A stretch of DNA of 64,000 nucleotides from Bradyrhizobium sp. 132 (lineage in GTDB: Bacteria > Pseudomonadota > Alphaproteobacteria > Rhizobiales > Xanthobacteraceae), in assembly GCF_023074185.1 (NCBI RefSeq), contig NZ_JADPKY010000178.1, forward strand, positions 1-64,000, read 5' to 3'. The position numbers were made by a program, and so were the translations under genes. The notes below the pieces were generated by a model. That model searched no databases. It was not told where the DNA came from and saw only the letters and a program-made list of their open reading frames with translations. Every line of letters begins with the position of its first letter. Position 1 is the stretch's first letter. Positions 1-8,782 of this stretch are shown in pieces.

Positions 1-798
1 GACCAGCTCCGCCGATCGCACGTTGCTCACCCCGCGCCAAACGGCGTAACATCCGCTGAGGCTCTAATCGCCACTGGATGAAACTTCGGAGGCAGGTCAG
101 GGTCCTTTAACCTTCAAACAGTTTTGCTCCGACCGAAATTAATTCGTAACTCGGCAAGGCGAGGAAAATTCCAACCGGCGGCATTGAGGGGCATGTCCGC
201 GACTTGTGGATTGGATCCGCGCTTTCGACTATTCTCGACTGCCCGGAATTGTTGTGCAGCGCAATGCCTGACCAATTCGAAATATTTGATTTTGCCTTAC
301 AGCGGCGGGGCCGAGGATGGGCTTGGCGCGTGTGCACCTGCGAAGAGGCGACCGTGATGTCCGGGCGGGAGACCAGCCGCGCCGCCGCCAATACAAAGCG
401 ACCAGCGCGCTTTTCCTGATATTGCTCTCGGCTCACTACCGGGCGACGAGATCGAAACTATCCAACGGTGGCCCGGCTCAACGAGCAAAACACTCGCCTA
501 ATCAGTCACAGCGCAGGATGGCCTCGTAACACGACGCGTCTTTGTAGAAAGAACCGAGATGGCGCTGAGGCTGATTGAGCAGGGCAAATTGGCCTGAGTT
601 ACAATCTAGATCAGGCGGGTGCCGCGGCCGCTGCACGCTCGTTTTCCGAACGTCTGAGTGCGGGATCGGCATCTTGCCGCCGTCAATGTCTATCGTGAAG
701 CAACGACTAACATAGCGCGCAGTTCGCAAGCCGCGCACTCACCCACTACGCGTGACGAAACTTAAACGCGCCTTCACCGACAGGAGTGACGGGTATGA
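1..798. other. Gene-poor stretch with no convincing gene
   Basis: Several short open frames occur on both strands, but none has a recognisable domain, a good ribosome binding site or protein-like composition. I see no tRNA, terminator or insertion sequence. It looks like decayed accessory DNA. Confidence 0.4.
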
Positions 799-1032
799 TC
801 AGGCTGTTCGCTGCGGCTTGGCGGACTCTAACTCATTGCGAAGTTGGAGTGGCAATCCATCCGCTTTTCCCAAGAACAACCAATCCAGTGTAAGGCCAGG
901 AATCTTTTGCACTAGCAGAATGCCGATGCTTTTTGACAACGGAAAGCCACGTTCGAAATTGTTCCAACGGGGGATTTCAATCCCAATCCGCTTACAAAAC
1001 GCCGTTTGCGTCCCGGCAACGGCTTTGCGCAC
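799..1032 (-). CDS. XRE-type helix-turn-helix protein, start uncertain
   Basis: The translation reads like a small Cro/CI (XRE) repressor. It has a TQTAFCKRIGIE helix-turn-helix, then the phrase PRWNNFERG and a C-terminal LTLDWLFLGKADGLPLQL segment. Such proteins bind DNA as dimers and often control mobile or accessory genes. The listed start is a GTG inside the first helix. The frame stays open about 40 bases further upstream, encoding ENVAERLKLV, which the family normally has, but it reaches a TAA without any ATG, GTG or TTG. Either a rare start is used or the 5' end has decayed. The domain call is fairly secure; functionality is not. Confidence 0.5.
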   Translation of the reverse strand: MRKAVAGTQTAFCKRIGIEIPRWNNFERGFPLSKSIGILLVQKIPGLTLDWLFLGKADGLPLQLRNELESAKPQRTA

Positions 1033-1148
1033 GAGCTTAAGCCTTTCGGCTACGTTTTCATACTCAATGGATTACCGGACATTGATTGCTAACCTTGGGC
1101 GCTGCGTCGAGGGGAGTCCGAAAGTGTCAGGGTGGGTGCCGACCTGGT

Positions 1149-1298
1149 TCAAGAGATGAGCCACTGCAGCGCCAGTCTCAGGTACGAGAAAAAATAGCGA
1201 TAAACGAATAGGCCGAGGGGCGGCCATGCGATGATGCCGATGCCGAGTAGGATTATGATGCCTGAACCGATCAGCATCTCTTTGATTTCGCGGTGCAT
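1149..1298 (-). CDS. Small single-span membrane protein, 49 aa
   Basis: A short ATG-started frame encodes 49 residues. A charged N-terminus (MHREIKE) precedes a hydrophobic segment rich in Ile, Leu and Gly at about residues 9-33, followed by an aromatic Arg-containing tail ending in LQWLIS. The layout fits one membrane helix plus a short amphipathic end. I do not recognise a family. It lies next to the XRE-like gene on the same strand, 116 bases away. It could be an orphan membrane peptide of the accessory region. Confidence 0.45.
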   Translation of the reverse strand: MHREIKEMLIGSGIIILLGIGIIAWPPLGLFVYRYFFSYLRLALQWLIS

Positions 1299-1483
1299 CG
1301 CGTCAGTTTAGGCAATTCTCCGCTATTCCGTCCATTCCCTTAGAGGCAGCGCAAATCCACACCCTTTAAGGGTACGTCGCCTCGACGGTTGCGAATCGTC
1401 CAGCTGGCGCGCGCGCAGCACGGCGCCGCACTGCTGAGGAAGGTTGTTGCCGCGGTGAACGATGCAAAGCCGGCGGCTGTTGT

Positions 1484-1502
1484 GCCGGGGGAGGCCCCCG
1501 GC
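1484..1502 (-). terminator. GC-rich hairpin at the end of the Myb-like gene
   Basis: A perfect 8-bp stem (GCCGGGGG / CCCCCGGC) with a 3-base loop begins at the stop codon of the minus-strand gene to its right. There is no T-run, so it is either a weak terminator or an RNA 3'-end stabiliser. Confidence 0.4.
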
Positions 1503-1714
1503 TAACCAACCCATTGCGCGAAGGTGCGTCCGCTGGTGCGGCTCACTCGGCCTCGCTGCTTGCGGAAACGTTGTAACCGACCGTAGACGGCCTGGCGACT
1601 GCGACCCAACCGCTCGCCGAGCTCGGTTGCAGTTATGCCCTGATCGAGTAGCGCAAGAAGTTGCGCTTCTTCTTCAGGCGACCACGGACGAATCTCTCGT
1701 CGATTGTTAGACAT
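1502..1714 (-). CDS. Small Myb/SANT-like or GcrA-like DNA-binding protein
   Basis: About 70 residues. The motif RPWSPEEEAQLLALLDQGIT followed by ELGERLGRSRQAVYGRLQRFRK is the classic tryptophan plus acidic helix, then a recognition helix, of Myb/SANT-like domains found in many short rhizobial proteins. A role in DNA binding is inferred from the fold alone. The chosen start is the MSNNRR methionine. In-frame ATGs also lie 9 and 36 bases upstream, and none has a clear Shine-Dalgarno sequence. A strong hairpin follows the stop. Confidence 0.6.
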   Translation of the reverse strand: MSNNRREIRPWSPEEEAQLLALLDQGITATELGERLGRSRQAVYGRLQRFRKQRGRVSRTSGRTFAQWVG

Positions 1715-1989
1715 CGATTTCATGCCAGCAAAAGCGCTGCGAACTATCATCGTACTTCACGATCGTAAATGATGAGTTCAGGAGGATCCGTGAACGTCGC
1801 CGGACTTGCGCTTGCAAACCAGCTTGCTGGGCTAGGTCGAGCTGCCCACGCGCTTACGGCTGCGGTCAAAGACGCCAATATGAGGAGGGTGTTGGTGCAC
1901 GTGTAATGCCAACCGAAGGTAGGGCAGTCCAAGGTGCTCGCGTAACGATCTGTAAGTATTAAGCATGCAAAATAGCGCCTTTCTGCGAC

Positions 1990-2265
1990 GTGATCAGTCG
2001 GACCAAAGAGATTGCGGTGACCTCAGATAATGATGACGAATTGGCTGTTTTGACGCGAGAGATCGCTGACAAGGCGACCTATGTTCAGAACCAGACGATC
2101 CTGGTCGAGGTCCTTGAGCGAGACAGACACGACGTATCCGACCATGAGAGAGAACCAGCCAAAGAGCGGTCGCATTTGGCGACACGGATCGCGAAGCAGT
2201 TTAGGTTGCTTGAAATTGCCTCGGCCAGTGAAGGACACGAGACAGCCGCGTCAGCTCAAGGATAA
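1990..2265 (+). CDS. Hypothetical charged protein, 91 aa
   Basis: A GTG-started frame encodes a hydrophilic, Glu/Asp/Arg-rich, mostly helical product with no signal peptide or membrane segment. Its composition resembles small rhizobial proteins of unknown role, but I recognise no family. It ends only 2 bases before the ATG of the broken PilZ gene on the same strand, so the two were probably co-transcribed. Confidence that it is translated is moderate. Confidence 0.45.
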   Translation: MISRTKEIAVTSDNDDELAVLTREIADKATYVQNQTILVEVLERDRHDVSDHEREPAKERSHLATRIAKQFRLLEIASASEGHETAASAQG

Positions 2266-2267
2266 TC

Positions 2268-2513
2268 ATGCCGGATCGCCGGAAGATCGATCGTTCGGAC
2301 GTCGACTTAGTCGCATACATTTTTGGAGATGGCGGCAGCCAACGTTGCCGCGTGTTCAACATCTCGGAGGACGGGGCCGGGATCGAGTTACCGACGAAGC
2401 TGCACATGCGTCCCACATTCAAGATGATGTTGTAAAGAGACCGTATCATCAGAGATTGTCGTCTCGTTTGGTCCAGTGATACTCGCATCGGCGTTGTTTT
2501 CAAAACGGATTAA
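2268..2513 (+). pseudogene. PilZ-domain protein interrupted by a nonsense codon
   Basis: The frame begins MPDRRKIDRSDVDLVAYIFG and continues through CRVFNISEDGAGIELP, typical of the short PilZ proteins that are abundant in Bradyrhizobium. Codon 56 is TAA (2433-2435). The same frame then resumes with RDRIIRDCRLVWSSDTRIGVVF, which is exactly the second half expected for this family, and ends at a second TAA. A single base change (probably GAA to TAA) would therefore inactivate it. The N-terminal half alone is unlikely to fold. PilZ proteins usually bind cyclic di-GMP through RxxxR and D/NxSxxG motifs; here NISEDG is present. Confidence 0.75.
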
Positions 2514-2746
2514 GTCGGCTCTGGTAGGTTGGGTACCAGCGGAGGGCCGAGCGGTGCAGGTCGGGTGCTTTTACCACCAGCGTCGAGCGGGAGGTACCAA
2601 GCGTCGTTGCTGCGGGTCAACGGCGCCACACGCAAGGGGGCTGTGAAGAGGGCGCCCGGTGATCCGCTTCGCAGGACCCTGTCGTTTTCGACAGGTTCGG
2701 GCCATTCCCAGATGCGGCCATGATCACCGCTAAAGGACGAGCGGCT

Positions 2747-2980
2747 ATGCGACGTTACTACTTCCCGATTTTCCACAACGGAGAGACACAGGCGGACGAT
2801 GTGGGAGAGCTATTTCGCTCTGCTGAATTAGCTCTCCGATACGGCGCCAGTGTTGCTCGGGACATCGCCAGCGATCCCGAATATGACTGTGATGCAGGCA
2901 CGGTTGTAATCGTGATCGACGCCTCCGGTGCTGAGATCGCGCGGCATAGGGTTGCTAGTGTTGGCGCGGCAGAAGCCTGA
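2747..2980 (+). CDS. DUF6894 family protein
   Basis: The opening MRRYYFPIFHNGETQADDVG followed by a LFRSAELALRYGASVARDIA helix and a VIVIDASGAEIAR strand is the pattern of the DUF6894 family, short proteins present in many copies in rhizobia. No biochemical function is known to me. The start is set at the MRRYYF methionine, which has an AGGA-containing leader, rather than an ATG nine codons upstream. Length (77 aa) is normal for the family. Confidence 0.7.
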   Translation: MRRYYFPIFHNGETQADDVGELFRSAELALRYGASVARDIASDPEYDCDAGTVVIVIDASGAEIARHRVASVGAAEA

Positions 2981-3054
2981 ATTGCCGACGTGCATTGTGG
3001 CCGCGGTGAGCCGCGTTGCCTGGGAAGGTGATCGAGACCGTCAGGCTGGATTCG

Positions 3055-5472
3055 TCAATCTTGTCGGGAAATCAGGAAGGCCATCGGAACATTGGAGAGA
3101 TGGTGCTCGGAACTGGACATCAGCAGAAGACGATTGACGTGGTTATGTTGTACGCCGCACGAGGGAAACATGCTGGTAATCTGGGAAGTTATCGGCCATT
3201 CCATTTGCTTCCCAAGCGCAGATTGGGCGGTCGAGTGCAGTCTCGAAAACCGCGCGGCTAGGCGATCCTCGACGTTCGGCTTCGGCACACCGCCGTTGTT
3301 GACCTTGAGTAGATATTTGAAGATATCGGCCATCAAAGCCGGATAGGCTCGCGTTGCCCCTTCATCCATTGAATTCACGGCATCGACTACCATTGGCGGC
3401 ATTTTGAACGTAGTGCTGTTAAAACTGGACGAAAGCTTGGAAAGGCGCGCTCCCTTGCCTGCAACAGCGCCTCGGATCTCTCGCCATCGATACGCGCTGT
3501 CTGTTAAAATGCTCGACCCAGTAAGCTGAGCAACATAAATCGCAATCTCAAAATTCGGAGTCATTTTCACTAGATTGAGCAGGCCTGTCGCTTGCTCCTG
3601 GCCCGCAGCATCGGCGGCTTGTAAGATCGCCAGCGGGTCACTCTCTTTTAAGCGCTGGATGTGGTCGATGACCTTTTCAAGGAGCGGCCTCTTCATGTCA
3701 GGCTTAAAGCGCAGCAGTTGCTGGCGCATAACCTCATCGGGAAATGACATGATCATCCGTTGCGTGTCTTCCTCCGCCAGCTTTCGGAGCCGCTCCTCCT
3801 CGCTACGATCGTGCAGCGGGTTCCGCGCATTTCGCATTTCGGCCATATCCATCATCTGACGCCGCAAGTGAGCATCGAAGATACAAGGATCTGGGAAGAG
3901 GTTGATACGACCGAGATCGATCAATGGAAACAGAGAGAGGAAGATTAAGATGTCCTTCAGAAATTCCTGGCGGTAGGCGCTTGGATTTTCAACCGGGCTG
4001 AACTTAGGCTTCACCGTCCCCGCGTGTTGGAATGGGTGCTGTATCAATACAGTTCCGAAGTACAATGCTCCGGTCAAAGCCATCGGAGTGACGGTGCTCG
4101 GATGAATGAGGCCCGTGAAGACCGACCGTGGTTCGCCGTCTGGCTTTGGTAGAAGGCTGATTAAATCCGTTTCTAAAGGCCAGAGCGCTTGATACAAAAA
4201 ATAGACTTCTCGGATCTTGTCGTCGGTGATGCCGCGGCGTACCTCAGACCAGTCCTTAGCATTTTCCAAATCGAGAATCTTCGTGATGCCGATGTAGAGC
4301 CGGATGTTTCGTTCTCGGATGCTGAGTTCTGTCCAGCTGGGGCGCAAAAATGAGGGTTTCTTTTCGCAGCAGGCGCCGAAGGCCTTCCCAGAGCCGCAGC
4401 CGCAAGAATGCTTTGAGCTTGCCGGAGCTGATTTGTCCTTGAACAGAAAGTCACGTTGCTTTTCGGTCCGGCCGAATTGGTCTTGGTAATAGACGCGGCC
4501 ATCGGTAAATTTTGCAAACATCTCTCCGCCGAAATGCCAAAGCCCGTCTTCGGGCGGCAGCAATGTTTGTGCGATCGCCTCCCACGGCTCTGCGGTTTGG
4601 CTTTCGGGGAACAGCCACTCTCTTCGACCAGCCGCGATGTAACGTTTCGCTCTGGCTTTGATAGCGCGATTCACTCTCAGCACTTCGAAGCGTTGGAGTT
4701 TGCGCGCGCGAATGAACGCGTCTGTGCGCACCATCGAATTCCTGAAGTTCTTAGCGAACGTCCGCTTTTCAAGCGGGTCAGTCGAAGCGTTCTCTGCGTA
4801 TTCGAGATTGGTCAGTATCAAGCAATAGTTTCTCGAAAGGGGAAAAATGGTCTGGGAAGCCTTCAAGGCAATGCTAGGGTCGTCGGGATAGGTGCAGAGC
4901 GGTGCGCCTGGCGGACAGGCAAGGTTATATACCGTCACAGGGTGGTCGCTGATGATGAATTTCACATCGCTTTCTTCGGCTGATACAATCTCTCGAACGC
5001 CTTCGGTCCAGATTGTGCAATGAAGCGCGCGGATCGCCTGCATCTCAAGCATGAGTTCGTTCTGAGAAGGCTGCGGGTAGTGTCGTCGCAGCCAATCGAG
5101 CCCCTTAGGAGTGCGAATCTTCTGGATGTCTACGTATTCGAAGAGAGTTTGGAAGTGGCGATGCCACTCACTGACGTCAGCGCCCTGGAAAGCTCTAATT
5201 GCCTGAGAGCCGGCACGATCAATGTCGCCAAACATCTTGCGTTCGATCTCGTCGTTCACTGACGCTCCAAAGAACGTCGAGTAAAGATCTCGCTGCATGA
5301 ACGCGAGCGAAGTCGGCCGGTGGTCGAACGCATTGAAGGTAATTATTCGGCCGCCTGCGAGCTCCTTTTGGTCTGGCGTCAAATCAAGATAAGCGAGAAC
5401 GTTTCGCTTCTCCTCAAAAAAGCCCTCTTGGTACCATTGAGGGACGTAGTGATTGTTTCGTGTTTTTGACAT
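3055..5472 (-). CDS. Large DUF4238 protein with a SEC-C zinc motif, 805 aa
   Basis: The N-terminus NNHYVPQWYQEGF is diagnostic of DUF4238, a family of unknown function in which many proteins carry the NHYVPQ(W/F)(L/Y) opening. About residues 355-370 hold a SEC-C zinc-binding motif (CGCGSGKAFGACC), as found at the C-terminus of SecA. The remaining 430 residues are helical and unrecognised. The start is placed at MSKTRNNHYVPQ because the family begins there, although the frame runs open 67 codons further upstream. It stands alone, and its base composition looks less GC-rich than the core genes to the right, suggesting acquisition. Some DUF4238 genes lie in mobile or defence contexts; that role is speculation here. 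Confidence 0.75.
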   Translation of the reverse strand: MSKTRNNHYVPQWYQEGFFEEKRNVLAYLDLTPDQKELAGGRIITFNAFDHRPTSLAFMQRDLYSTFFGASVNDEIERKMFGDIDRAGSQAIRAFQGADVSEWHRHFQTLFEYVDIQKIRTPKGLDWLRRHYPQPSQNELMLEMQAIRALHCTIWTEGVREIVSAEESDVKFIISDHPVTVYNLACPPGAPLCTYPDDPSIALKASQTIFPLSRNYCLILTNLEYAENASTDPLEKRTFAKNFRNSMVRTDAFIRARKLQRFEVLRVNRAIKARAKRYIAAGRREWLFPESQTAEPWEAIAQTLLPPEDGLWHFGGEMFAKFTDGRVYYQDQFGRTEKQRDFLFKDKSAPASSKHSCGCGSGKAFGACCEKKPSFLRPSWTELSIRERNIRLYIGITKILDLENAKDWSEVRRGITDDKIREVYFLYQALWPLETDLISLLPKPDGEPRSVFTGLIHPSTVTPMALTGALYFGTVLIQHPFQHAGTVKPKFSPVENPSAYRQEFLKDILIFLSLFPLIDLGRINLFPDPCIFDAHLRRQMMDMAEMRNARNPLHDRSEEERLRKLAEEDTQRMIMSFPDEVMRQQLLRFKPDMKRPLLEKVIDHIQRLKESDPLAILQAADAAGQEQATGLLNLVKMTPNFEIAIYVAQLTGSSILTDSAYRWREIRGAVAGKGARLSKLSSSFNSTTFKMPPMVVDAVNSMDEGATRAYPALMADIFKYLLKVNNGGVPKPNVEDRLAARFSRLHSTAQSALGKQMEWPITSQITSMFPSCGVQHNHVNRLLLMSSSEHHLSNVPMAFLISRQD

Positions 5473-5772
5473 AGTGCTCGAATATGATGTGAAAAGCGCA
5501 AAGGCATTAAGTTTGCGCTGTCGGAGAATCCGAGGACGGTGCTTGCACTTCAATCCGTAATGCGGACGCGATGGAAGTGAAGAGCTAAGTTGTCTTGAAG
5601 CCCCGCACGCCCTGAATTCCTCACCTAACCCTCCTGCCTTCGTAGGTAACAACTGCCACCGTAACGAGAACACAAGGCGCGATGTCGGGGGATTGACATG
5701 TGTTTGCCCTTGCGCAGCCGCGATTCAGGCGCGCCCTTCCACGGCGCAATTCAGCGCTTTGCGGAGGCGAGC
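5473..5772. other. Divergent spacer between DUF4238 gene and decayed gene
   Basis: About 300 bases separate two divergent starts. It must hold promoters for both, but I see no convincing -35/-10 pair and no hairpin. Confidence 0.3.
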
Positions 5773-6722
5773 ATGTCCTGTGTCCAAGCATATCGTTCGC
5801 ATGAGGAGCGTAGCGCGGCCAGACGGAAGTGGATGAACGTCCCTCCCGGAATGACACCCGAGCTTGCCGGCGAGTTCATGCGGCGGCTCAACGCAGGGGA
5901 GACGCTTCGAAGGATCACGTCTGGTGACAAGCGATGCGGCCCTGCATTCGTCACCCCTCAGCGTTTCAAGAAGCATTTGCGAGCTGCACCCCGAGTGGGC
6001 TGACGAGGCGAGGCGGCTTGCCAGGGCCAATGAACAAGCCGCGGCGCAAGTCCGAGCAACCGTAACGTGGAGGCTCGCGATACAGCGGTCGGCCGACAAT
6101 CGCCGAACAGCAGAGATGCAAGAACGGCCATATCCGGACGATGGACAATACATTTTATCAGCAGCATCTGGGTTACCTCGTCAGACGCTGCAAGGATTGT
6201 ATGAAGACCCGTCGTCAACTGCTTATGCCCAGCGCAGAACAGGTGAGATCTTCCATCTCAGTGCTTCATGAGTGCGGAACGCTGAGTTCGGGTCTAACGT
6301 CGCAAATGCAGCAAGCGATGAGGAATTTCATGAGGGCGAATCCCAACCTGGGTACTCGGCTGCGTAACCTCTCCGATAAGAATGCATTCGCAAAGCGGAG
6401 CGCTACTCAGAGGGCCAGGCGTCGGTTTGCTGCGGCGTCATTGACCCGAAACGAGGGTGAAGATGCCTACGAAGCGGTACGGCAAGCTACCGCCCATCTT
6501 TCTAAGTACGAGCGCGGAGACGTCATGTCTCGGATGTTTGTTGCGATAGCGGAGGGGCGCCTCAGGTTGAGTGACGCGAGAGCGCGTGTAGACGAATTCT
6601 TGGCTGATCAGCGGCATCGACCTCGGGTATACGGCGATTACAGCCTGAACAGCCCGGTAGGTGACGAGGACGGCGTGACGTGGCTCGACACCAAGACGGA
6701 TGCGGACCGCCTTTGGGCGTAG
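5773..6722 (+). pseudogene. Rhizobial hypothetical gene broken by two frameshifts
   Basis: Three consecutive frames together give one protein. Frame one starts MSCVQAYRSHEERS behind a GGAGG ribosome binding site and reaches VTPQRFKKH. One extra T near 5978 then shifts to a second frame reading CELHPEWADEARRLARANEQ. Another +1 shift near 6100 moves to a third frame reading CKNGH, then LGYLVRRCKDCMKTRR, and on to a C-terminal YSLNSPVGDEDGVTWLDT segment. The CxxGH...CxxC spacing looks like a zinc finger, and the last segment resembles conserved sigma-factor-like wording. I recall intact homologs with the order VTxxRFKKHCxxxPEW then CxxGH. The function of the family is unknown to me. As read, no full-length product can be made. 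Confidence 0.65.
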
Positions 6723-6784
6723 GCCCCGGGGCCGCAGGACACGCCTTCCGGCGCCCGCGGCCTTCGCGCGATCGGCGCCCCCGC

Positions 6785-7156
6785 TCACGCCGGCGGCTTC
6801 CCTTGGAATTGGATGTTGCATTTCTTCTGAATGCTCGCCTGCTCGATCGCGACCATTTGGCCTTTCATGTTGGCGAGCTCCGCGGCAGTCTGTTTGTCAC
6901 CGCCGACAAAAAATGCGGCTGGCCAGAACACGACGATAGCAGCCGCCGTGACCAAGCCGTCTTTCGTCCGCTGGCTGTCTTGGGCGCCGGAAAGGGCGGC
7001 CGCTCGCTGCGAAATACCCTGAGCCTCAAGCCCCAGCTGCTGGCAGTTGTAGGATTGGTACACGACCGGCGAAACGTACGACGGCGCGATATCTGACGAT
7101 GCTGACGCACAGCCAGCCAACGCGGCGCCAAGCGCCACGATTCCTAAATTACGCAT
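6785..7156 (-). CDS. Small lipoprotein, hypothetical
   Basis: The start is set at MRNLGIV, giving a short signal peptide with lipobox LAGC near residue 16. This predicts lipid attachment and transport to the membrane. The mature part contains NCQQLGLEAQGISQRAAAL, a helical segment typical of rhizobial lipoproteins, then a hydrophobic stretch VTAAAIVVFWPAAFFVGG, then a second helix ending in KKC. Product length is 123 aa. The family is common in Bradyrhizobium but has no assigned role. It stands alone; the longer open frame upstream of this methionine lacks signal-peptide logic. Confidence 0.65.
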   Translation of the reverse strand: MRNLGIVALGAALAGCASASSDIAPSYVSPVVYQSYNCQQLGLEAQGISQRAAALSGAQDSQRTKDGLVTAAAIVVFWPAAFFVGGDKQTAAELANMKGQMVAIEQASIQKKCNIQFQGKPPA

Positions 7157-7533
7157 TTGAAAAAGCCCCCCGGCCAAAAACAACAGGGCGCACTGAACCT
7201 CAACCACTGCGCGAGATCAATAGGTTGCGCGCGTAAAATGCGGCAACTGGGGAAAAATATGCAAAGCTTGTGAACGAGGCCCTCGGTCACGCCAACGAGC
7301 TGGTTCATGACGAGCGTGCGGAGGTAGCCGCCAGACGGTCTGCGGTGGTGCTGCAGGCGGCGGAGTAGGCGGCCTGAAACTTCCCACCGTGGGGAATTGG
7401 CCCGGCCAGCAATGGGGCGGGCTATTTGCCACAGGGGCGCCAGTACTATTACGGACTCCCATTTTCGGAACGCCGTGTTCTACTGGATGAACACTTGAAT
7501 GAGATTTAAGCACCAAAGCTATTGGACTGGAGG

Positions 7534-7568
7534 AAACCGCAGTGGGGCTGGACCGCACTGCGGTTTTT
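7534..7568 (+). terminator. Strong rho-independent terminator
   Basis: An 11-bp perfect stem (AAACCGCAGTG / CACTGCGGTTT) with an 11-base loop is followed by a T-run. It ends a plus-strand transcript, but no intact gene lies upstream on that strand. Confidence 0.75.
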
Positions 7569-7715
7569 CCCTGTTTGCGACGATCTCGGTACTGGCCCGT
7601 TTAGAAGGCTCGTGCTTCATAGGCCTCGTCGGTGGCGGCACTGACGCTCGGCTCCCGTGCCTCGGATTGGGTGCGGACCTCCAGGCACGGGGGGCCGACA
7701 TTCTGCCGGGGGACA

Positions 7716-7776
7716 CTTAGAGACGACCCCGGCTTCGGTGGGGCTGGAATGGTGGGCCGGGGCCGCTCCGCCGGCT
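7716..7776. repeat. Hairpin-forming intergenic repeat, copy 1
   Basis: Begins CTTAGAGACGACCCCG and ends GGCCGGGGCCGCTCCGCC. The two GC blocks can pair. A second copy with the same ends starts at 9917. No gene is nearby on either strand. Confidence 0.5.
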
Positions 7777-7864
7777 CCGTTGGGCGCGAGCCAGCGACAC
7801 TCTCGAGCCGATCTGGTGGCTTTCGTTCCTCGCCGGTCCACCTGGGAAATTTAAGGGTGGGTCG

Positions 7865-7885
7865 CCGGTTCACACTGGCGGGCCT
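7865..7885. repeat. 21-base direct repeat, copy 1
   Basis: The motif CCGGTTCACACTGGCGGGCC recurs at 9385 with a single mismatch (A to G). It lies downstream of the hairpin repeat in one location and upstream in the other. Confidence 0.4.
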
Positions 7886-7924
7886 GCTCGTCTGATTCCC
7901 AAGCTCACAGCAATCGACTGCGCT

Positions 7925-8320
7925 CTAGCCGTCTTGGCAAGATACACCGAAGTTGTCGCAAGTGAGAGCGAACGACTCTTTTGCCTTTGCATCCTCGAAG
8001 CAGAAGCGAGTGCCGACCTGCGCCTGATCGACCCACCAATCGACGTTACTGCCCTTAGCGATGCGGGAGGCTTCGCTCCGTAACAGGTGCAGTTGTCTTC
8101 CCGCAGCACGAACAATCAGGCAATTTTTTTCTTTGGACACAATACCCACTCCAAAGGCACAGGACGCCGAACTCACTGGTACAAAGTACGGCGGCCAGAT
8201 TGATGGCTTTAGCCACCTCCGGCAGCCCCAGCTCTGGGGCAATGACGGGATTGCGAGCTGGGGCCGGACACGCCCTCGGAGGGGCGCTGGGCAAACGTGG
8301 CAACAGCAGCAAGGTGCCAA
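7925..8320 (-). CDS. Hypothetical protein, low confidence
   Basis: The C-terminal 90 residues look like real protein: CAFGVGIVSKEKNCLIV, then DWWVDQAQVGTRFCFEDAKAK and a C-terminal CDNFGVSCQDG with paired cysteines. The N-terminal part (MAPCCCCHVCP) does not, so the true start is probably internal. No family is recognised. No terminator follows. It may be a small extracytoplasmic protein or a chance frame. Confidence 0.3.
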   Translation of the reverse strand: MAPCCCCHVCPAPLRGRVRPQLAIPSLPQSWGCRRWLKPSIWPPYFVPVSSASCAFGVGIVSKEKNCLIVRAAGRQLHLLRSEASRIAKGSNVDWWVDQAQVGTRFCFEDAKAKESFALTCDNFGVSCQDG

Positions 8321-8539
8321 AGCGCGAAGGGCCGGTGTGGTGAGACAGCGGCCCTCTTTCCGGGTTTCAAATCTTCGAAATGAAATCGCTGTGCCTCCCC
8401 AGTTTGCCTACTTTTCCCGGCCTCCTATGTTCCAGCTATCGCATTTGTTAATTCGCCGCGTCGTTAATTGGCAGGTGTTCTGTATCCTTTGGTACTTCAC
8501 GCTCGGAGAATCTTTGCTACCCTTTCCCTTGGACGTGGC

Positions 8540-8782
8540 ATGGACGGGCTAACGAAAGCGCGCGGGCAGCTAGATCTCCCGGTGTGTCCGAATTGCCGCA
8601 TCACGATGACATGGTTTCGCTCGGAGTTGGTCCGCGACAACACGGAAGAGACAATCGCTCACCTTTTCGTCTGCCCCAACTGCAAACGCGCACAGCGGAG
8701 CGAGGCAAAGTTCACCGCGGTTCCGGTCCCGCCTGACAAAATAGCGTCGCCGCGGTTTCGTGTCGTAAGGGGCGGAAGGTAA
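8540..8782 (+). CDS. Zinc-ribbon protein, 80 aa
   Basis: Two CPNC pairs (VCPNCRITMTW and FVCPNCKRAQ) about 30 residues apart form a likely zinc ribbon. Between them is an acidic WFRSELVRDNTEETIAH segment. I recognise this as a short rhizobial protein type of unknown function. The start is the MDGLTKARG methionine, because translation upstream of it is not protein-like. It stands alone in the gene-poor region. Confidence 0.6.
   Translation: MDGLTKARGQLDLPVCPNCRITMTWFRSELVRDNTEETIAHLFVCPNCKRAQRSEAKFTAVPVPPDKIASPRFRVVRGGR

Larger units (their letters stand above)
7157..7924. other. Gene-poor stretch with terminator and short repeats
   Basis: No complete gene is visible. A short plus-strand frame ending ERRVLLDEHLNEI at about 7508 has no usable start and may be the tail of a lost gene. 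It precedes a strong terminator. Two short repeat motifs, each with a second copy about 1.5-2.2 kb away, also lie here. Confidence 0.4.

Noticed and set aside
752..1159. A 135-codon plus-strand open frame
   Set aside because: It is antisense to the XRE-like gene and has no protein-like pattern.
2510..2776. A Pro-rich minus-strand frame before the DUF6894 gene
   Set aside because: No start signal, no domain and low-complexity composition; it overlaps the true start of the DUF6894 gene.
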